DNA of 59,632 nt. Origin: Desulfobacterales bacterium. Its GTDB lineage: Bacteria > Desulfobacterota > Desulfobacteria > Desulfobacterales > JANQIE01. The notes beneath the pieces are model-generated. The model was given only the letters and a program-made list of their open reading frames with translations. It did not search any database and was not told where the DNA came from. Location: positions 1-59,632 of the forward strand of contig JANQIE010000110.1 in assembly GCA_028282295.1 (NCBI GenBank), written 5' to 3'. Position numbers and translations under genes: made by a program. Shown here in pieces: positions 28,508 to 36,188 of the stretch; the first letter of the stretch is position 1, and the number at the start of each line of letters is the position of its first letter.

Positions 28508-29338
28508 TTACAGCCCCTCGTCGTGGCGCCCGCGGGAAGCCAGATTGTAGTAAATCCAGACCATCACCGCCATGACGGCGATGGCCACACCGATTTCCAC
28601 GATCAGGATGCCGTGGGAGTGCGCCATTTTGGGATCGCCGCCCAACAGTGGTGCCAGGGCGCTGTAATCGAGAAAATTGGCTCCCAGCAACAGGCACAGG
28701 ATCCCGGTGCCGGCGTAGACCAACACGCCCGAGGCGGCGAACAGGGCGCTGGTTTTTTCATTGATCCGTTTCAGACTGTTGCTCAGATTGTGGGTCAGGG
28801 CGAACAAGATCAACGCCGCGCCGAAAATGACACCGCCCTGAAAACCGCCACCGGGGCTGTGGTGCCCGTGAGCGACGACGTACAGCGCGAATAGCTGGAT
28901 AAACGGCACCAGCAGGCGGCAGGTGATTTTGATAATTAAATCATAAGGGACCCAGACACTGTCGATCCGCTCAAAGTCGGCCGAGTCGGGCGGCGTTTTA
29001 CTCCCCTTTTCGATCCGCAGCGTGATACCGGTGGGGATGTGACGGTAAAGCATCGATTCGGGGGTTTTGGATTTGGCGGCCCGCAGCAGGAAGAAACAGG
29101 CGATGCCGGCGGCAAAAACGACCACGGTCTCGAACATGGTATCGTAACTGCGATAATCGGCCAACACCGCCGTCACGAGGTTGGGCACCATGGTGTCGTC
29201 AATCGAATGTTCGATGTAGTAAGGGGAAAGGTGCGTGCTGGCCGGCGACGCAGGGTCGCCCCAGGCGGGAAAATCGGCCGTGTGATAAATCAGCAGACCA
29301 CCACACAGCAGTACTGTAAGCAGGCCGAAAATTCTCAA
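28508..29338 (-). CDS. mrpB: Mrp antiporter subunit B with MbhE-like N-terminus (first system)
   Basis: 276 residues. The N-terminal ~100 residues (two helices with a periplasmic loop) resemble the last domain of MrpA / MbhE; residues about 140-270 are an MnhB domain (HGHHSPGGGFQGG and the HGILIVEIGVAIAVMAV end). The start is a TTG at 29338: it overlaps the stop of the preceding DUF4040 gene and has AGGAGG 8 bases upstream, whereas an upstream start would run through that gene. A MrpA-tail/MrpB fusion of this kind is the Mbh/Mbs arrangement. Confidence 0.88.
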   Translation of the reverse strand: MRIFGLLTVLLCGGLLIYHTADFPAWGDPASPASTHLSPYYIEHSIDDTMVPNLVTAVLADYRSYDTMFETVVVFAAGIACFFLLRAAKSKTPESMLYRHIPTGITLRIEKGSKTPPDSADFERIDSVWVPYDLIIKITCRLLVPFIQLFALYVVAHGHHSPGGGFQGGVIFGAALILFALTHNLSNSLKRINEKTSALFAASGVLVYAGTGILCLLLGANFLDYSALAPLLGGDPKMAHSHGILIVEIGVAIAVMAVMVWIYYNLASRGRHDEGL

Positions 29339-29580
29339 TCCTTGGTCCTCCTGGTGGTTCGAAATACAGCCGCCACGAAAAAGACGGTGCTGACCCCGGC
29401 GCCCACCGACGCTTCGGTAAAGGCCACGTCCACCGCGCCCATGATGGCCCACAACAGGCACATCAAAAAACTGTAGGCCCCGAACAGGATGGCCGCCCCC
29501 AGGTTGTCCTTGACGCTGATGGCGCCGATCCCCGCGGCGATGACCAGCACCATGATAATCAGGTCGAGCTGCCAGATCAT
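29335..29580 (-). CDS. DUF4040 / MbhD-like antiporter subunit
   Basis: 81 residues with three helices; AAILFGAYSFLMCLLWAIMG and DVAFTEASVGAGVSTVFFVAAV are the hallmark of the DUF4040 (MrpA C-terminal, MbhD) domain, including the Glu in FTEA. In canonical Mrp this domain is part of MrpA; here it is a separate gene, as in archaeal Mbh hydrogenases. Overlaps mrpG (4 bp) and mrpB. Confidence 0.9.
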   Translation of the reverse strand: MIWQLDLIIMVLVIAAGIGAISVKDNLGAAILFGAYSFLMCLLWAIMGAVDVAFTEASVGAGVSTVFFVAAVFRTTRRTKD

Positions 29581-29930
29581 GGGGCCTCCTCCCCGCTGTC
29601 CTCCTTGGCCCAGGGCGCCAGACCGGCGCGCACCCCGGCATCGACAATGGCATGGGTCGCCGTGGGGCTGGTGATAAAAATGAACACCACGATGAGCATG
29701 ATTTTTAAACTGGTCAGCAAGGCGGTAAGCGTGAAACCGTGCAGCAGGCTGTAAACGGCCATGGCGATCATGGTCATGGAAACCCCCATGGTGTCGAGCT
29801 TGCCGGCCGGATGCAGACGGGAGTAAAAGTCCGGAAACCGTAAAATCCCCACGGCCCCGCCGGCGAAAAAGAGCAGGCCGACTAAGACCAGTATGATGAC
29901 GATGCTGTTACCGATGATGCTTAAAAGCAT
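29577..29930 (-). CDS. mrpG: Mrp antiporter subunit G (first system)
   Basis: 117-residue PhaG/MnhG protein with three helices; VGILRFPDFYSRLHPAGKLDTMGV is the family signature region and SPTATHAIVDAGVRAG the typical C-terminal block. The 113-bp gap to mrpF upstream is large for this operon and holds repeat remnants. Confidence 0.93.
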   Translation of the reverse strand: MLLSIIGNSIVIILVLVGLLFFAGGAVGILRFPDFYSRLHPAGKLDTMGVSMTMIAMAVYSLLHGFTLTALLTSLKIMLIVVFIFITSPTATHAIVDAGVRAGLAPWAKEDSGEEAP

Positions 29931-29946
29931 TGCATTTCCTATATTG

Positions 29947-29996
29947 CCGGATGGACATCAGGGCTAAAGCCCATTGCCGTCAGATTAAGGGGATTT
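29947..29996. repeat. Repeat remnants between mrpF and mrpG
   Basis: CCGGATGGACAT (29947-29958) is the right tip of family A. The following AGGGCTAAAGCCCATTGCCG and TCAGATTAAGGGG resemble AGGGCTTTAAGCCCATAGCC at 41045 and its TCAAGCTAAGGG, so a second repeat type is joined to it. Confidence 0.5.
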
Positions 29997-30043
29997 CTGA
30001 ATTTCACTTATGCGCCAACATTGTCTCATTTGAAATCTGACAT

Positions 30044-30328
30044 TCATCTTTGTCTCTCATCATACAGCCCCTTTTTCTTCTGAAAATAGCGCGAGGCCGC
30101 CAAGACGGCGATAAAGTTCAAGGTGGCATAGGCCAGGGCAATGTCGACAAACATGTCGACCCGTTCGTATAAAATGCCGATCAAAATCAACAACGCCGTG
30201 GTTTTACTACCGATGGCGTTCACCCCGATCAGCCGGTCGAGTACCGTGGGGCCCACCAGGGCCCGGTAGAGCGACAGCGCCATCAGCAGGCACAGGAATA
30301 TGCCGCTGTACAGAAAAAAATTATTCAT
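30044..30328 (-). CDS. mrpF: Mrp antiporter subunit F (first system)
   Basis: 94-residue MnhF/PhaF subunit with three helices; GPTVLDRLIGVNAIGSKTTALL is the conserved block and DIALAYATLNFIAVLAASRY the third helix. Overlaps mrpE by 8 bp. Confidence 0.94.
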   Translation of the reverse strand: MNNFFLYSGIFLCLLMALSLYRALVGPTVLDRLIGVNAIGSKTTALLILIGILYERVDMFVDIALAYATLNFIAVLAASRYFQKKKGLYDERQR

Positions 30329-30926
30329 AGCGCTCCGGTTCCAGGATCTGGGCGACCCGTTTTTCCATTTCGCCCGGCAAGCCTTCTCCCGACTTGCGGT
30401 CGATCACGTGCACGGTGTATTTGCCGAAGGTGTTGACATAAACGGTGATGGTGCCGGGCGTCAGGGTGATGGAATTGGCCAGGATGAACAGACTCATGTC
30501 ATTGCGCAACCGGCTGCGAAACGTGATGATTTTCGGATCGATTTTTTCCAGCATATTGGGGTGAAACACCAGTTTCATCACATGCCAGTTGGCAATCAAC
30601 ACCTGGCCCAACAGCCAGGGGACGTATTTGACGAATTGAAACCACTGGCCGGACAGACCCTTTGGCCGGTGGGAATAGAACATCAGGTCGGCGGAAAAGT
30701 AGGCCACCAGCAGGCAGCAGATAACCCCCAGGGCCAAATGAAACAGGTCGAACTTACCTGAAAGGACCAGCCAGGTGGCAAATGAAATGCCGAACGTGAG
30801 GATAAAAGGGACAATCGGATGTTTCGACCGCGACGCACTGTCGTCGGAAGGGGAGGATCGCGGCGAATCGTCCCGGCGTTGGGTGGCTTGATCCTTTTTC
30901 ATCGATGCGGGAAGCTCCTCCTGCAT
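30321..30926 (-). CDS. mrpE: Mrp antiporter subunit E (first system)
   Basis: 201 residues: a charged, Ser/Asp-rich N-terminal extension (about 1-35), two helices, then the soluble MnhE domain with LANSITLTPGTITVYV, the family signature. First gene of the leftward operon, so the promoter should lie within 30927-31070. An internal Met at residue 9 (30902) is an alternative start. Confidence 0.93.
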   Translation of the reverse strand: MQEELPASMKKDQATQRRDDSPRSSPSDDSASRSKHPIVPFILTFGISFATWLVLSGKFDLFHLALGVICCLLVAYFSADLMFYSHRPKGLSGQWFQFVKYVPWLLGQVLIANWHVMKLVFHPNMLEKIDPKIITFRSRLRNDMSLFILANSITLTPGTITVYVNTFGKYTVHVIDRKSGEGLPGEMEKRVAQILEPERYE

Positions 30927-31076
30927 AATTGGGCCGATGAGTAATACTTTCGATGCTGAATCCGATTCAATTAATTACCATTCGCAGAAAATTTGGACCG
31001 AAGGGCAAGTCTTACCAGACGATTATTTTACTGTCAACTTTTTCGGCTGCGATCTTCAGAGTAACCGCATTTGCTA

Positions 31077-31241
31077 GTGTCCATCCGGAAATAGTAGCTT
31101 TTGGCCCAGGCCAAGGCCGCAACGAATTTGAAACCGCAGGCGTAGCAAGGCTACGTCGCAAGAACGTGAACGGCTACGCCATTATTTCAAATTCGTGAGA
31201 ACGCCGGCATGGACCAAAAGATGCTATTTCCGGATGGGCAC
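31077..31241. mobile_element. Family A palindromic element, copy 4 (165 bp)
   Basis: Complete copy, ends GTGTCCATCCGGAAATAGTA and CCGGATGGGCAC, flanked by the identical hexamer TTGCTA at 31071-31076 and 31242-31247, an intact target-site duplication. The core contains a palindrome-rich insert (GCGTAGCAAGGCTACG; GAACGTGAACGGCTACGCC) shared with the copy at 59540. Confidence 0.85.
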
Positions 31242-31245
31242 TTGC

Positions 31246-31319
31246 TAATCATCCAGTGGGCATGGCCCACCAAATTGAGCTGTTTTGATCAGACGTGCTT
31301 TCCAAATTGCCAAATGCGG
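31246..31319 (-). repeat. Family D repeat, full-length copy
   Basis: On the minus strand it begins GCATTTGGCAATTTGG and runs through CTGATCAAAACAGCTCAATT to GGTGGGCCATGCCCACTGG. The same order is seen on the plus strand at 38630-38697. Confidence 0.6.
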
Positions 31320-31790
31320 TCAGCCTTTATGCTCGTCGTCCGGTTTGGATGCTGCGGCCGCTTTGCGCCGCATGCGGTGAAGGGTGTGTCTGGTAACGGT
31401 TTTTTTCACCAAAAAATAGCCGGCACTCAACGCGATAATGGTCAAGGCGGTGCTGGTCAACATTTCGGGAGTGATTTTTTTGTAATCCAGAATGATAATC
31501 TTACGGGCGATGGCGATGATGGCCACCAGCATGACCACTTCGACATGAATGATGTCTTCGTCCAGATAGGTTTTGATCGATTCCAGAAGCTCCAGCCCGA
31601 TGAGCACCATCAGAAAGAAGCCGAACACCTCCAGCATTTCGGCGATATTCAACAGCAGCAACGGCGGCTTGAGCATCTGCTGGACCAGAATGACACCCAA
31701 TTCAATGGTCGATACAAAGATAGCCAGCATCATCATACCCAGCAAGCCGAGGATGATGATGCGTTCGAATTTTTTCAGAAATCCGCCCAT
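31320..31790 (-). CDS. PsiE-like membrane protein
   Basis: 156 residues with four helices and the PsiE (phosphate-starvation-inducible E, PF06146) pattern: MLEVFGFFLMVLIGLELLES, then LDEDIIHVEVVMLVAIIAIARKII, and a basic C-terminal tail. The family's function is unknown. It is the last gene of the canonical mrp operon, 13 bp after the UspA gene, which suggests a stress-linked role. Confidence 0.85.
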   Translation of the reverse strand: MGGFLKKFERIIILGLLGMMMLAIFVSTIELGVILVQQMLKPPLLLLNIAEMLEVFGFFLMVLIGLELLESIKTYLDEDIIHVEVVMLVAIIAIARKIIILDYKKITPEMLTSTALTIIALSAGYFLVKKTVTRHTLHRMRRKAAAASKPDDEHKG

Positions 31791-31803
31791 TGGATTTGAA
31801 TCC

Positions 31804-32742
31804 TTAATTTACCAGCCACAGGGCCCCGTTGCTGAATTTATTGATGACATAGCGCGACACACTGCCGGTGAAAAACGATTTGGCCAACCCCCGGCGTCCC
31901 ATGACCAGGGTGCCGATGTTGTCCTGTTCGATCTTGTCCAGAATGGTCTTGCCCGGTTGGCGAACACCGTCGACCACTTCGGTTTCAATCCGGCCGGCAT
32001 CGATGCCGTGCTGCGCCAGGTTGTCCAGGGCCTGTTGAAAAAACCGGTCGATGCAATTCTGGTTTTCACGGTTAAGGGTCGTCTCCAGATCGCCGTCGGC
32101 GTCCGTGGCGTCGAAGTCCACCGCACAATAGTTGCCCAGTTTGGGGCGGACATGAAAAAAAAGCAGACGCACATCCGGGTTGGCGCCGACCATGAATCCC
32201 AGGTGATCCACCGCCTTGAGCGCGTTTTCCGATCCGTCGACGGCGATCATGATTTTCGAGGCTTTTATGTCGCCATCAACCAGCCAGACCGGCAGAACCT
32301 TGGAATGTTCCAGGACATCGGCGGTCACGCTGCCCATGATGGTTTCCCGCAGCCACGACGCGCCGCGGCGCCCCAGGACAATGGCGTCGTAGTGCCCGTT
32401 TTCGCCAAAGGCAAGAATATCCTTGGCCAGCCCCTGGCTGCGAACGCAGGTTTTCAGAGTAATCCGCTCGGCCGCGATACCGGCCTTGACCAACTGCTGT
32501 TGATGGGTTTGCAGCATTTGTTGGCCGTGCTCCTGGTCACGGGCGGCCATCTGATTCAGTTTTGTCCGGGTGGTCTGATTCCGCTGCGCCTCGGCGAGCA
32601 TGAATTGCGACATGGCCGGCAACACATTAAGCAGCACATAATTTAAATCAGGAACCGTTTCCGCGGTCCGGGCGACGTAGCGTAAAGCGTTTTGCGAGTG
32701 GACCGAATCGTCCACCGCCACCAGTATTTTTTTTTTTTCCAT
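31804..32742 (-). CDS. Tandem universal stress protein (UspA)
   Basis: 312 residues with two Usp domains: KKILVAVDDSVHSQNALRYV opens the first, KIMIAVDGSENALKAVDHL the second (about residue 158). The ATP-binding G-x2-G-x9-G(S/T) motif is readable in both, e.g. VMGRRGLAKSFFTGSVSRYV at the end and VLGRRGASWLRETIMGSV in the first. Starts at ATG 32742, inside the same transcript as mrpG (4-bp gap). It probably couples energy or stress state to the antiporter operon. Confidence 0.93.
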   Translation of the reverse strand: MEKKKILVAVDDSVHSQNALRYVARTAETVPDLNYVLLNVLPAMSQFMLAEAQRNQTTRTKLNQMAARDQEHGQQMLQTHQQQLVKAGIAAERITLKTCVRSQGLAKDILAFGENGHYDAIVLGRRGASWLRETIMGSVTADVLEHSKVLPVWLVDGDIKASKIMIAVDGSENALKAVDHLGFMVGANPDVRLLFFHVRPKLGNYCAVDFDATDADGDLETTLNRENQNCIDRFFQQALDNLAQHGIDAGRIETEVVDGVRQPGKTILDKIEQDNIGTLVMGRRGLAKSFFTGSVSRYVINKFSNGALWLVN

Positions 32743-32746
32743 AAGC

Positions 32747-33154
32747 TTATTCCCTTTCTTCCAGTCCGGTTTCGGCGCCGTCCATACTCGGGATGACACA
32801 CACCTGCCCGAATGGGCTACAAGCGTCGGGTGGGTAAACATCCTGCAATTCATCCTTGATGGTGCCCCGCCACAAAGGGACCCTGACCAAGTAGGCGATG
32901 CGTCCGATGCGATGCGAGGCGATCGGCGCAGTCAATAGCACAAAACAGATCGTGGCCGCGGCCCGCGCCGCGATGCCGAACTCCCAAAAGTAGATTGCCA
33001 GGGCCAGCAACAGCGCGCCCAGGCTGATGGTGCCGGCCTTGGTGCTGCACGACATGCGCAGCAACAGATCCGGCATCCGGATGATCCCCAGGGCGGCCAC
33101 GACCATGAAAAACGAGCCGACAATCAACAGCAGCGCGGTAATGACTTCGATCAT
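32747..33154 (-). CDS. mrpG: Mrp antiporter subunit G (second system)
   Basis: 135-residue MnhG/PhaG protein: three helices, LGIIRMPDLLLRMSCSTKAGTISLG signature region, LLTAPIASHRIGR. A hydrophilic tail of about 35 residues (DELQDVYPPDACSPFGQVCV) is longer than usual. The ATG at 33154 overlaps the mrpF stop (ATGA) and has GGAGGGGG upstream. Confidence 0.93.
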   Translation of the reverse strand: MIEVITALLLIVGSFFMVVAALGIIRMPDLLLRMSCSTKAGTISLGALLLALAIYFWEFGIAARAAATICFVLLTAPIASHRIGRIAYLVRVPLWRGTIKDELQDVYPPDACSPFGQVCVIPSMDGAETGLEERE

Positions 33155-33423
33155 GGCTGCCCCCTCCATTTTTCAATGTAGTACGCCAGGGCGATGACGC
33201 CCAGAAAAGAGATGATCGCCCAGACACTGGCCACATCGAGCAGTACCGGACGGTCCATGACAATCGCCGCGGTAACGATGACGCCGGCCGACGCACTGGC
33301 GATGATGTCAAAGGCCACGATCCGGTCGGGCAGGGTCGGTCCCTTTACCAGACGGACAAAGCCGAGGATCAACGCCAGACTGAGCATCGGATAGACAAAG
33401 TACGTCGCGACATTCTGGATCAT
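33151..33423 (-). CDS. mrpF: Mrp antiporter subunit F (second system)
   Basis: 90-residue MnhF subunit with three helices; GPTLPDRIVAFDIIASASAG is the conserved block. Its start shares one base with the mrpE stop and its end overlaps mrpG by 4 bp. Confidence 0.94.
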   Translation of the reverse strand: MIQNVATYFVYPMLSLALILGFVRLVKGPTLPDRIVAFDIIASASAGVIVTAAIVMDRPVLLDVASVWAIISFLGVIALAYYIEKWRGQP

Positions 33424-33911
33424 TATTCGAATAACTCCCGCACCCGTCTTTCAAGACGGTGTTTGATGTCTTGGCGAAACGCGTCGATGTCCCGCACGTG
33501 CATGACGTGCACGAACAGGGTCTTGCGGTCCGGCGAGACGTCCAGGCTCAGCGTGCCGGGGGTCAGGGTGATGAAATTGGCCAGCACGGTGATCTCCAGG
33601 TCGCTTTGCAAGTCGAGATCCACGGCCACGATGGCCGGCCGCATGCTGTGGCCGGGGGTCAGCACCTCGTGGGCCACGCGCAGGTTGGCAATAATCAACT
33701 CGCCGATAAAAAACAGGACAAAGCGCACAAACCGGTAGAACCGGATCACGTAGACAATGAAGGTGACCTCCCGGGGCGAACTGATCACCCAGAGGCACAC
33801 CGCACTGATCCCGAATCCGATGGCGAAATTGGCCAGGGAAAAGCGGCCGGTCAGGGCCATCCAGACCACCGGTAAAAAGGCATTGCCCAGTATGATGTTG
33901 ATTCGTTTCAT
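33423..33911 (-). CDS. mrpE: Mrp antiporter subunit E (second system)
   Basis: 162-residue MnhE subunit with two to three N-terminal helices and the soluble domain carrying [19 protein letters not shown]. Overlaps mrpD by 4 bp. Unlike the first-system MrpE it has no N-terminal extension. Confidence 0.94.
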   Translation of the reverse strand: MKRINIILGNAFLPVVWMALTGRFSLANFAIGFGISAVCLWVISSPREVTFIVYVIRFYRFVRFVLFFIGELIIANLRVAHEVLTPGHSMRPAIVAVDLDLQSDLEITVLANFITLTPGTLSLDVSPDRKTLFVHVMHVRDIDAFRQDIKHRLERRVRELFE

Positions 33912-35404
33912 TGCACGCTTCCCAGCACGGCCCGGATGTAGGCCCGCGGATCGATAAGCTGATCAGCGGTTCGTTCGGCCAGGGTGAGGATCGGACCGGT
34001 GCCCAGGCCGATGGTCACCGTGATCAGCGCCAGCAGGATTATCGGTACATACAACGCCGCCCGTCGTCTACCGGAAAGCGGCTGCGGGTCCGCGGCAACC
34101 GCCGGTTCTCCCCAGAACACGGCCGCCCAGATCTTGGTCATGGAAAACAGGGTCAGCAGGCTGACCAGCAAGGCCGTGGCGGCGATCAGATATGACGCGT
34201 CCTTGAACGAGGCGATAATCAAAATAAGCTTGGCCCAGAAACCGGACAAGGGTGGAATCCCCGCCAGGGAAAAAGCCGACACCGCAAACAACAGACTCAG
34301 ACCCGGCGCGCTCAGCGACAGGCCGCCGAGCCGCTCCAGCCGGTAGCTGCCGCCCAGCAGTCGGGCCACCCCGCTGACCAAAAACAGATTGGTCTTCACC
34401 ACAATGTGATGCATAATATAAAACACCGAACCGGTCAGGGCCAGGGGGGTGAACAGCCCCAGCCCCATAATCATGTAGCCCACCTGACTGATGATGTGAA
34501 ACGACAAAATGCGCCGAAACTCCCCCTGGGCCGCCGCACCCAGCACGCCGGTGACCATGGTGAAACCGGCGATGATCAAAATCAGGGTGTGGGTGTAGGC
34601 GACGTCGCCCATGAACAACAGGGTGAACACCCGCATGAGCGAGTATACGCCGACCTTGGTCAGCAAACCGGCGAAAATCGCCGAAACCGCCACCGGCGGG
34701 GTATGGTAGGACGCCGGCAGCCAAAAGAAAAGCGGAAAGACCGCGCTTTTGATGCCGAAGGCCACCAGAAACAGCATGGCCACCGTGGTGACCATGAACG
34801 GATGCTCGCTTTGGGGCAACACCGTGGCGAGATGGGCCATGTTCAGGGTGCCGGACATGCCGTAGAGAATCCCCAGACCGGTGAGAAAAACCGCCGAAGA
34901 TATCAGGTTCAAGGTGACGTATTTGATGGCGCCTTCGAGCTGTTCCTTTTCGCCGCCCAGGGCCATGAGCACAAAAGAGGCCATCAGCATCACTTCAAAC
35001 CAGACGTACATGTTGAACAGGTCACCGGTTAGAAAAACGCCGCACACACCCATCAGCAGAAAATGATAGAAGCAGAAGTAGCCGTAGCGGACCCGGCGCG
35101 GATCGACCGTGGCCAGGGAGTAGAGGGCCACCGTAAAGCCCATCAGGGCCGCCAGGACCACCATGATGGCGCTGAACAGGTCGGCTGCCAGGGTGATGCC
35201 GAACGGTGCCGGCCAGTTGCCCAGTTGCAGGGCCATGGGACCGTTTTGCCAAACCCCGTGAAGCAGGCTGCCGGCCGCGGCCAGCAAACCACCGGCCCCC
35301 AGCAGGCCGATCACCTGCTGAGCCCTGATTGATCGCCAGCACAGCAGGCCGACGGCCGCCGTGGTCAGCGGTAAAATGATGGGTAGAATCAGAAGCAGTT
35401 TCAT
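33908..35404 (-). CDS. mrpD: Mrp antiporter subunit D (second system)
   Basis: 498-residue proton-conducting subunit with 14 helices. [20 protein letters not shown] holds the helix-5 Glu, [22 protein letters not shown] the conserved Lys and loop. Starts right after mrpC (5-bp gap) and overlaps mrpE. Paralogous to the 26601-28100 gene but diverged, so the two operons are not a recent duplication. Confidence 0.95.
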   Translation of the reverse strand: MKLLLILPIILPLTTAAVGLLCWRSIRAQQVIGLLGAGGLLAAAGSLLHGVWQNGPMALQLGNWPAPFGITLAADLFSAIMVVLAALMGFTVALYSLATVDPRRVRYGYFCFYHFLLMGVCGVFLTGDLFNMYVWFEVMLMASFVLMALGGEKEQLEGAIKYVTLNLISSAVFLTGLGILYGMSGTLNMAHLATVLPQSEHPFMVTTVAMLFLVAFGIKSAVFPLFFWLPASYHTPPVAVSAIFAGLLTKVGVYSLMRVFTLLFMGDVAYTHTLILIIAGFTMVTGVLGAAAQGEFRRILSFHIISQVGYMIMGLGLFTPLALTGSVFYIMHHIVVKTNLFLVSGVARLLGGSYRLERLGGLSLSAPGLSLLFAVSAFSLAGIPPLSGFWAKLILIIASFKDASYLIAATALLVSLLTLFSMTKIWAAVFWGEPAVAADPQPLSGRRRAALYVPIILLALITVTIGLGTGPILTLAERTADQLIDPRAYIRAVLGSVQ

Positions 35405-35409
35405 CCGTT

Positions 35410-35757
35410 TTAACTGTCGGTTGTCTTCATTTCGTCCAAATGGGTGGCGGCCAGGGTTTTAAAGGTGCGGCTGAAGAGAACCAGCGTAAACGCCAACACA
35501 CCGAAAGAGATCACAATCGCCGTCAGGATCAGGGCCTGGGGCAGCGGATCGGCCACCGCCTGGGCGGCCCGCAAACTGCCCTCGGGAATAATCGGCGGCT
35601 TGCCGCGCGTCAGCCCGGCGGCCAGGAAGATAAGCAGGTTGATGGCATTGGACAGCAGCACCAGCCCGATGATCAATTTCACCGGTGTGCGCCACAACAA
35701 CAAATACACCGCGGCCCCGAACAGCCCGCCCACCACGATGGCGGCCACAAGTTCCAT
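35410..35757 (-). CDS. mrpC: Mrp antiporter subunit C (second system)
   Basis: 115-residue NuoK-like subunit with three helices; [21 protein letters not shown] is the family signature. The ATG at 35757 shares one base with the mrpB stop (TGATG), and gives the expected family length; longer readings would lie inside mrpB. Confidence 0.94.
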   Translation of the reverse strand: MELVAAIVVGGLFGAAVYLLLWRTPVKLIIGLVLLSNAINLLIFLAAGLTRGKPPIIPEGSLRAAQAVADPLPQALILTAIVISFGVLAFTLVLFSRTFKTLAATHLDEMKTTDS

Positions 35758-36185
35758 CAGTCTTCCTCCGCCAGGGATAAAATAATGATCAAGGTGGCGC
35801 CGATGACCACCAGGTAAACACCGACATCGAAGAAGACCGGTGTGCCCACGTGCCATTTGTCGCCCTGCCCCAGCACCAGTTCATACCATTTGCCGGTCAG
35901 AAAGGGCGCCCGGGTGAACACGCCCACCAGCCCGCTGGCCATGGCGATCAGCAGCCCGAGCCCCATCAATTTGACCGGCCGGACCCGCAGGATCTTGCGG
36001 GTTTCACCCACACCGAACACCAGGCTGTGCAGAATAAACGTGGCCGCCGCCACCAGCCCGCCGATAAACCCGCCGCCGGGCAGATTATGGCCCCGGAAGA
36101 GTAGAAATGCCGAGAAGAGAAGTAACATCGGCATCAGGTAACGGGTGGCGGTGGCTAGAATTACGGACGTCATTGAGTTTGACAT
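35757..36185 (-). CDS. mrpB: Mrp antiporter subunit B (second system)
   Basis: 142-residue stand-alone MnhB protein, four helices, with [21 protein letters not shown] and the ending [19 protein letters not shown]. Three bases separate it from the mrpA stop. In contrast to the first system it carries no MbhE-like extension, since that domain is in MrpA here. Confidence 0.95.
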   Translation of the reverse strand: MSNSMTSVILATATRYLMPMLLLFSAFLLFRGHNLPGGGFIGGLVAAATFILHSLVFGVGETRKILRVRPVKLMGLGLLIAMASGLVGVFTRAPFLTGKWYELVLGQGDKWHVGTPVFFDVGVYLVVIGATLIIILSLAEED

Positions 36186-36188
36186 TCC

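Larger units (their letters stand above)
30927..31319. other. Intergenic gap with family A and D repeats
   Basis: 393 bp upstream of the first Mrp operon and downstream of the PsiE-like gene. It holds the 165-bp family A copy at 31077-31241 and, directly joined, a family D repeat at 31246-31319 that runs up to the psiE-like stop codon. The remaining 150 bp should carry the mrpE promoter. Confidence 0.6.

Noticed and set aside
28508-29653. A 381-codon reading of the mrpB gene from 29653
   Set aside because: Its first ~105 residues run antisense-like through the DUF4040 and mrpG genes in another frame and are Arg/Gly-rich. A TTG at 29338 with AGGAGG upstream fits the MrpB family start.
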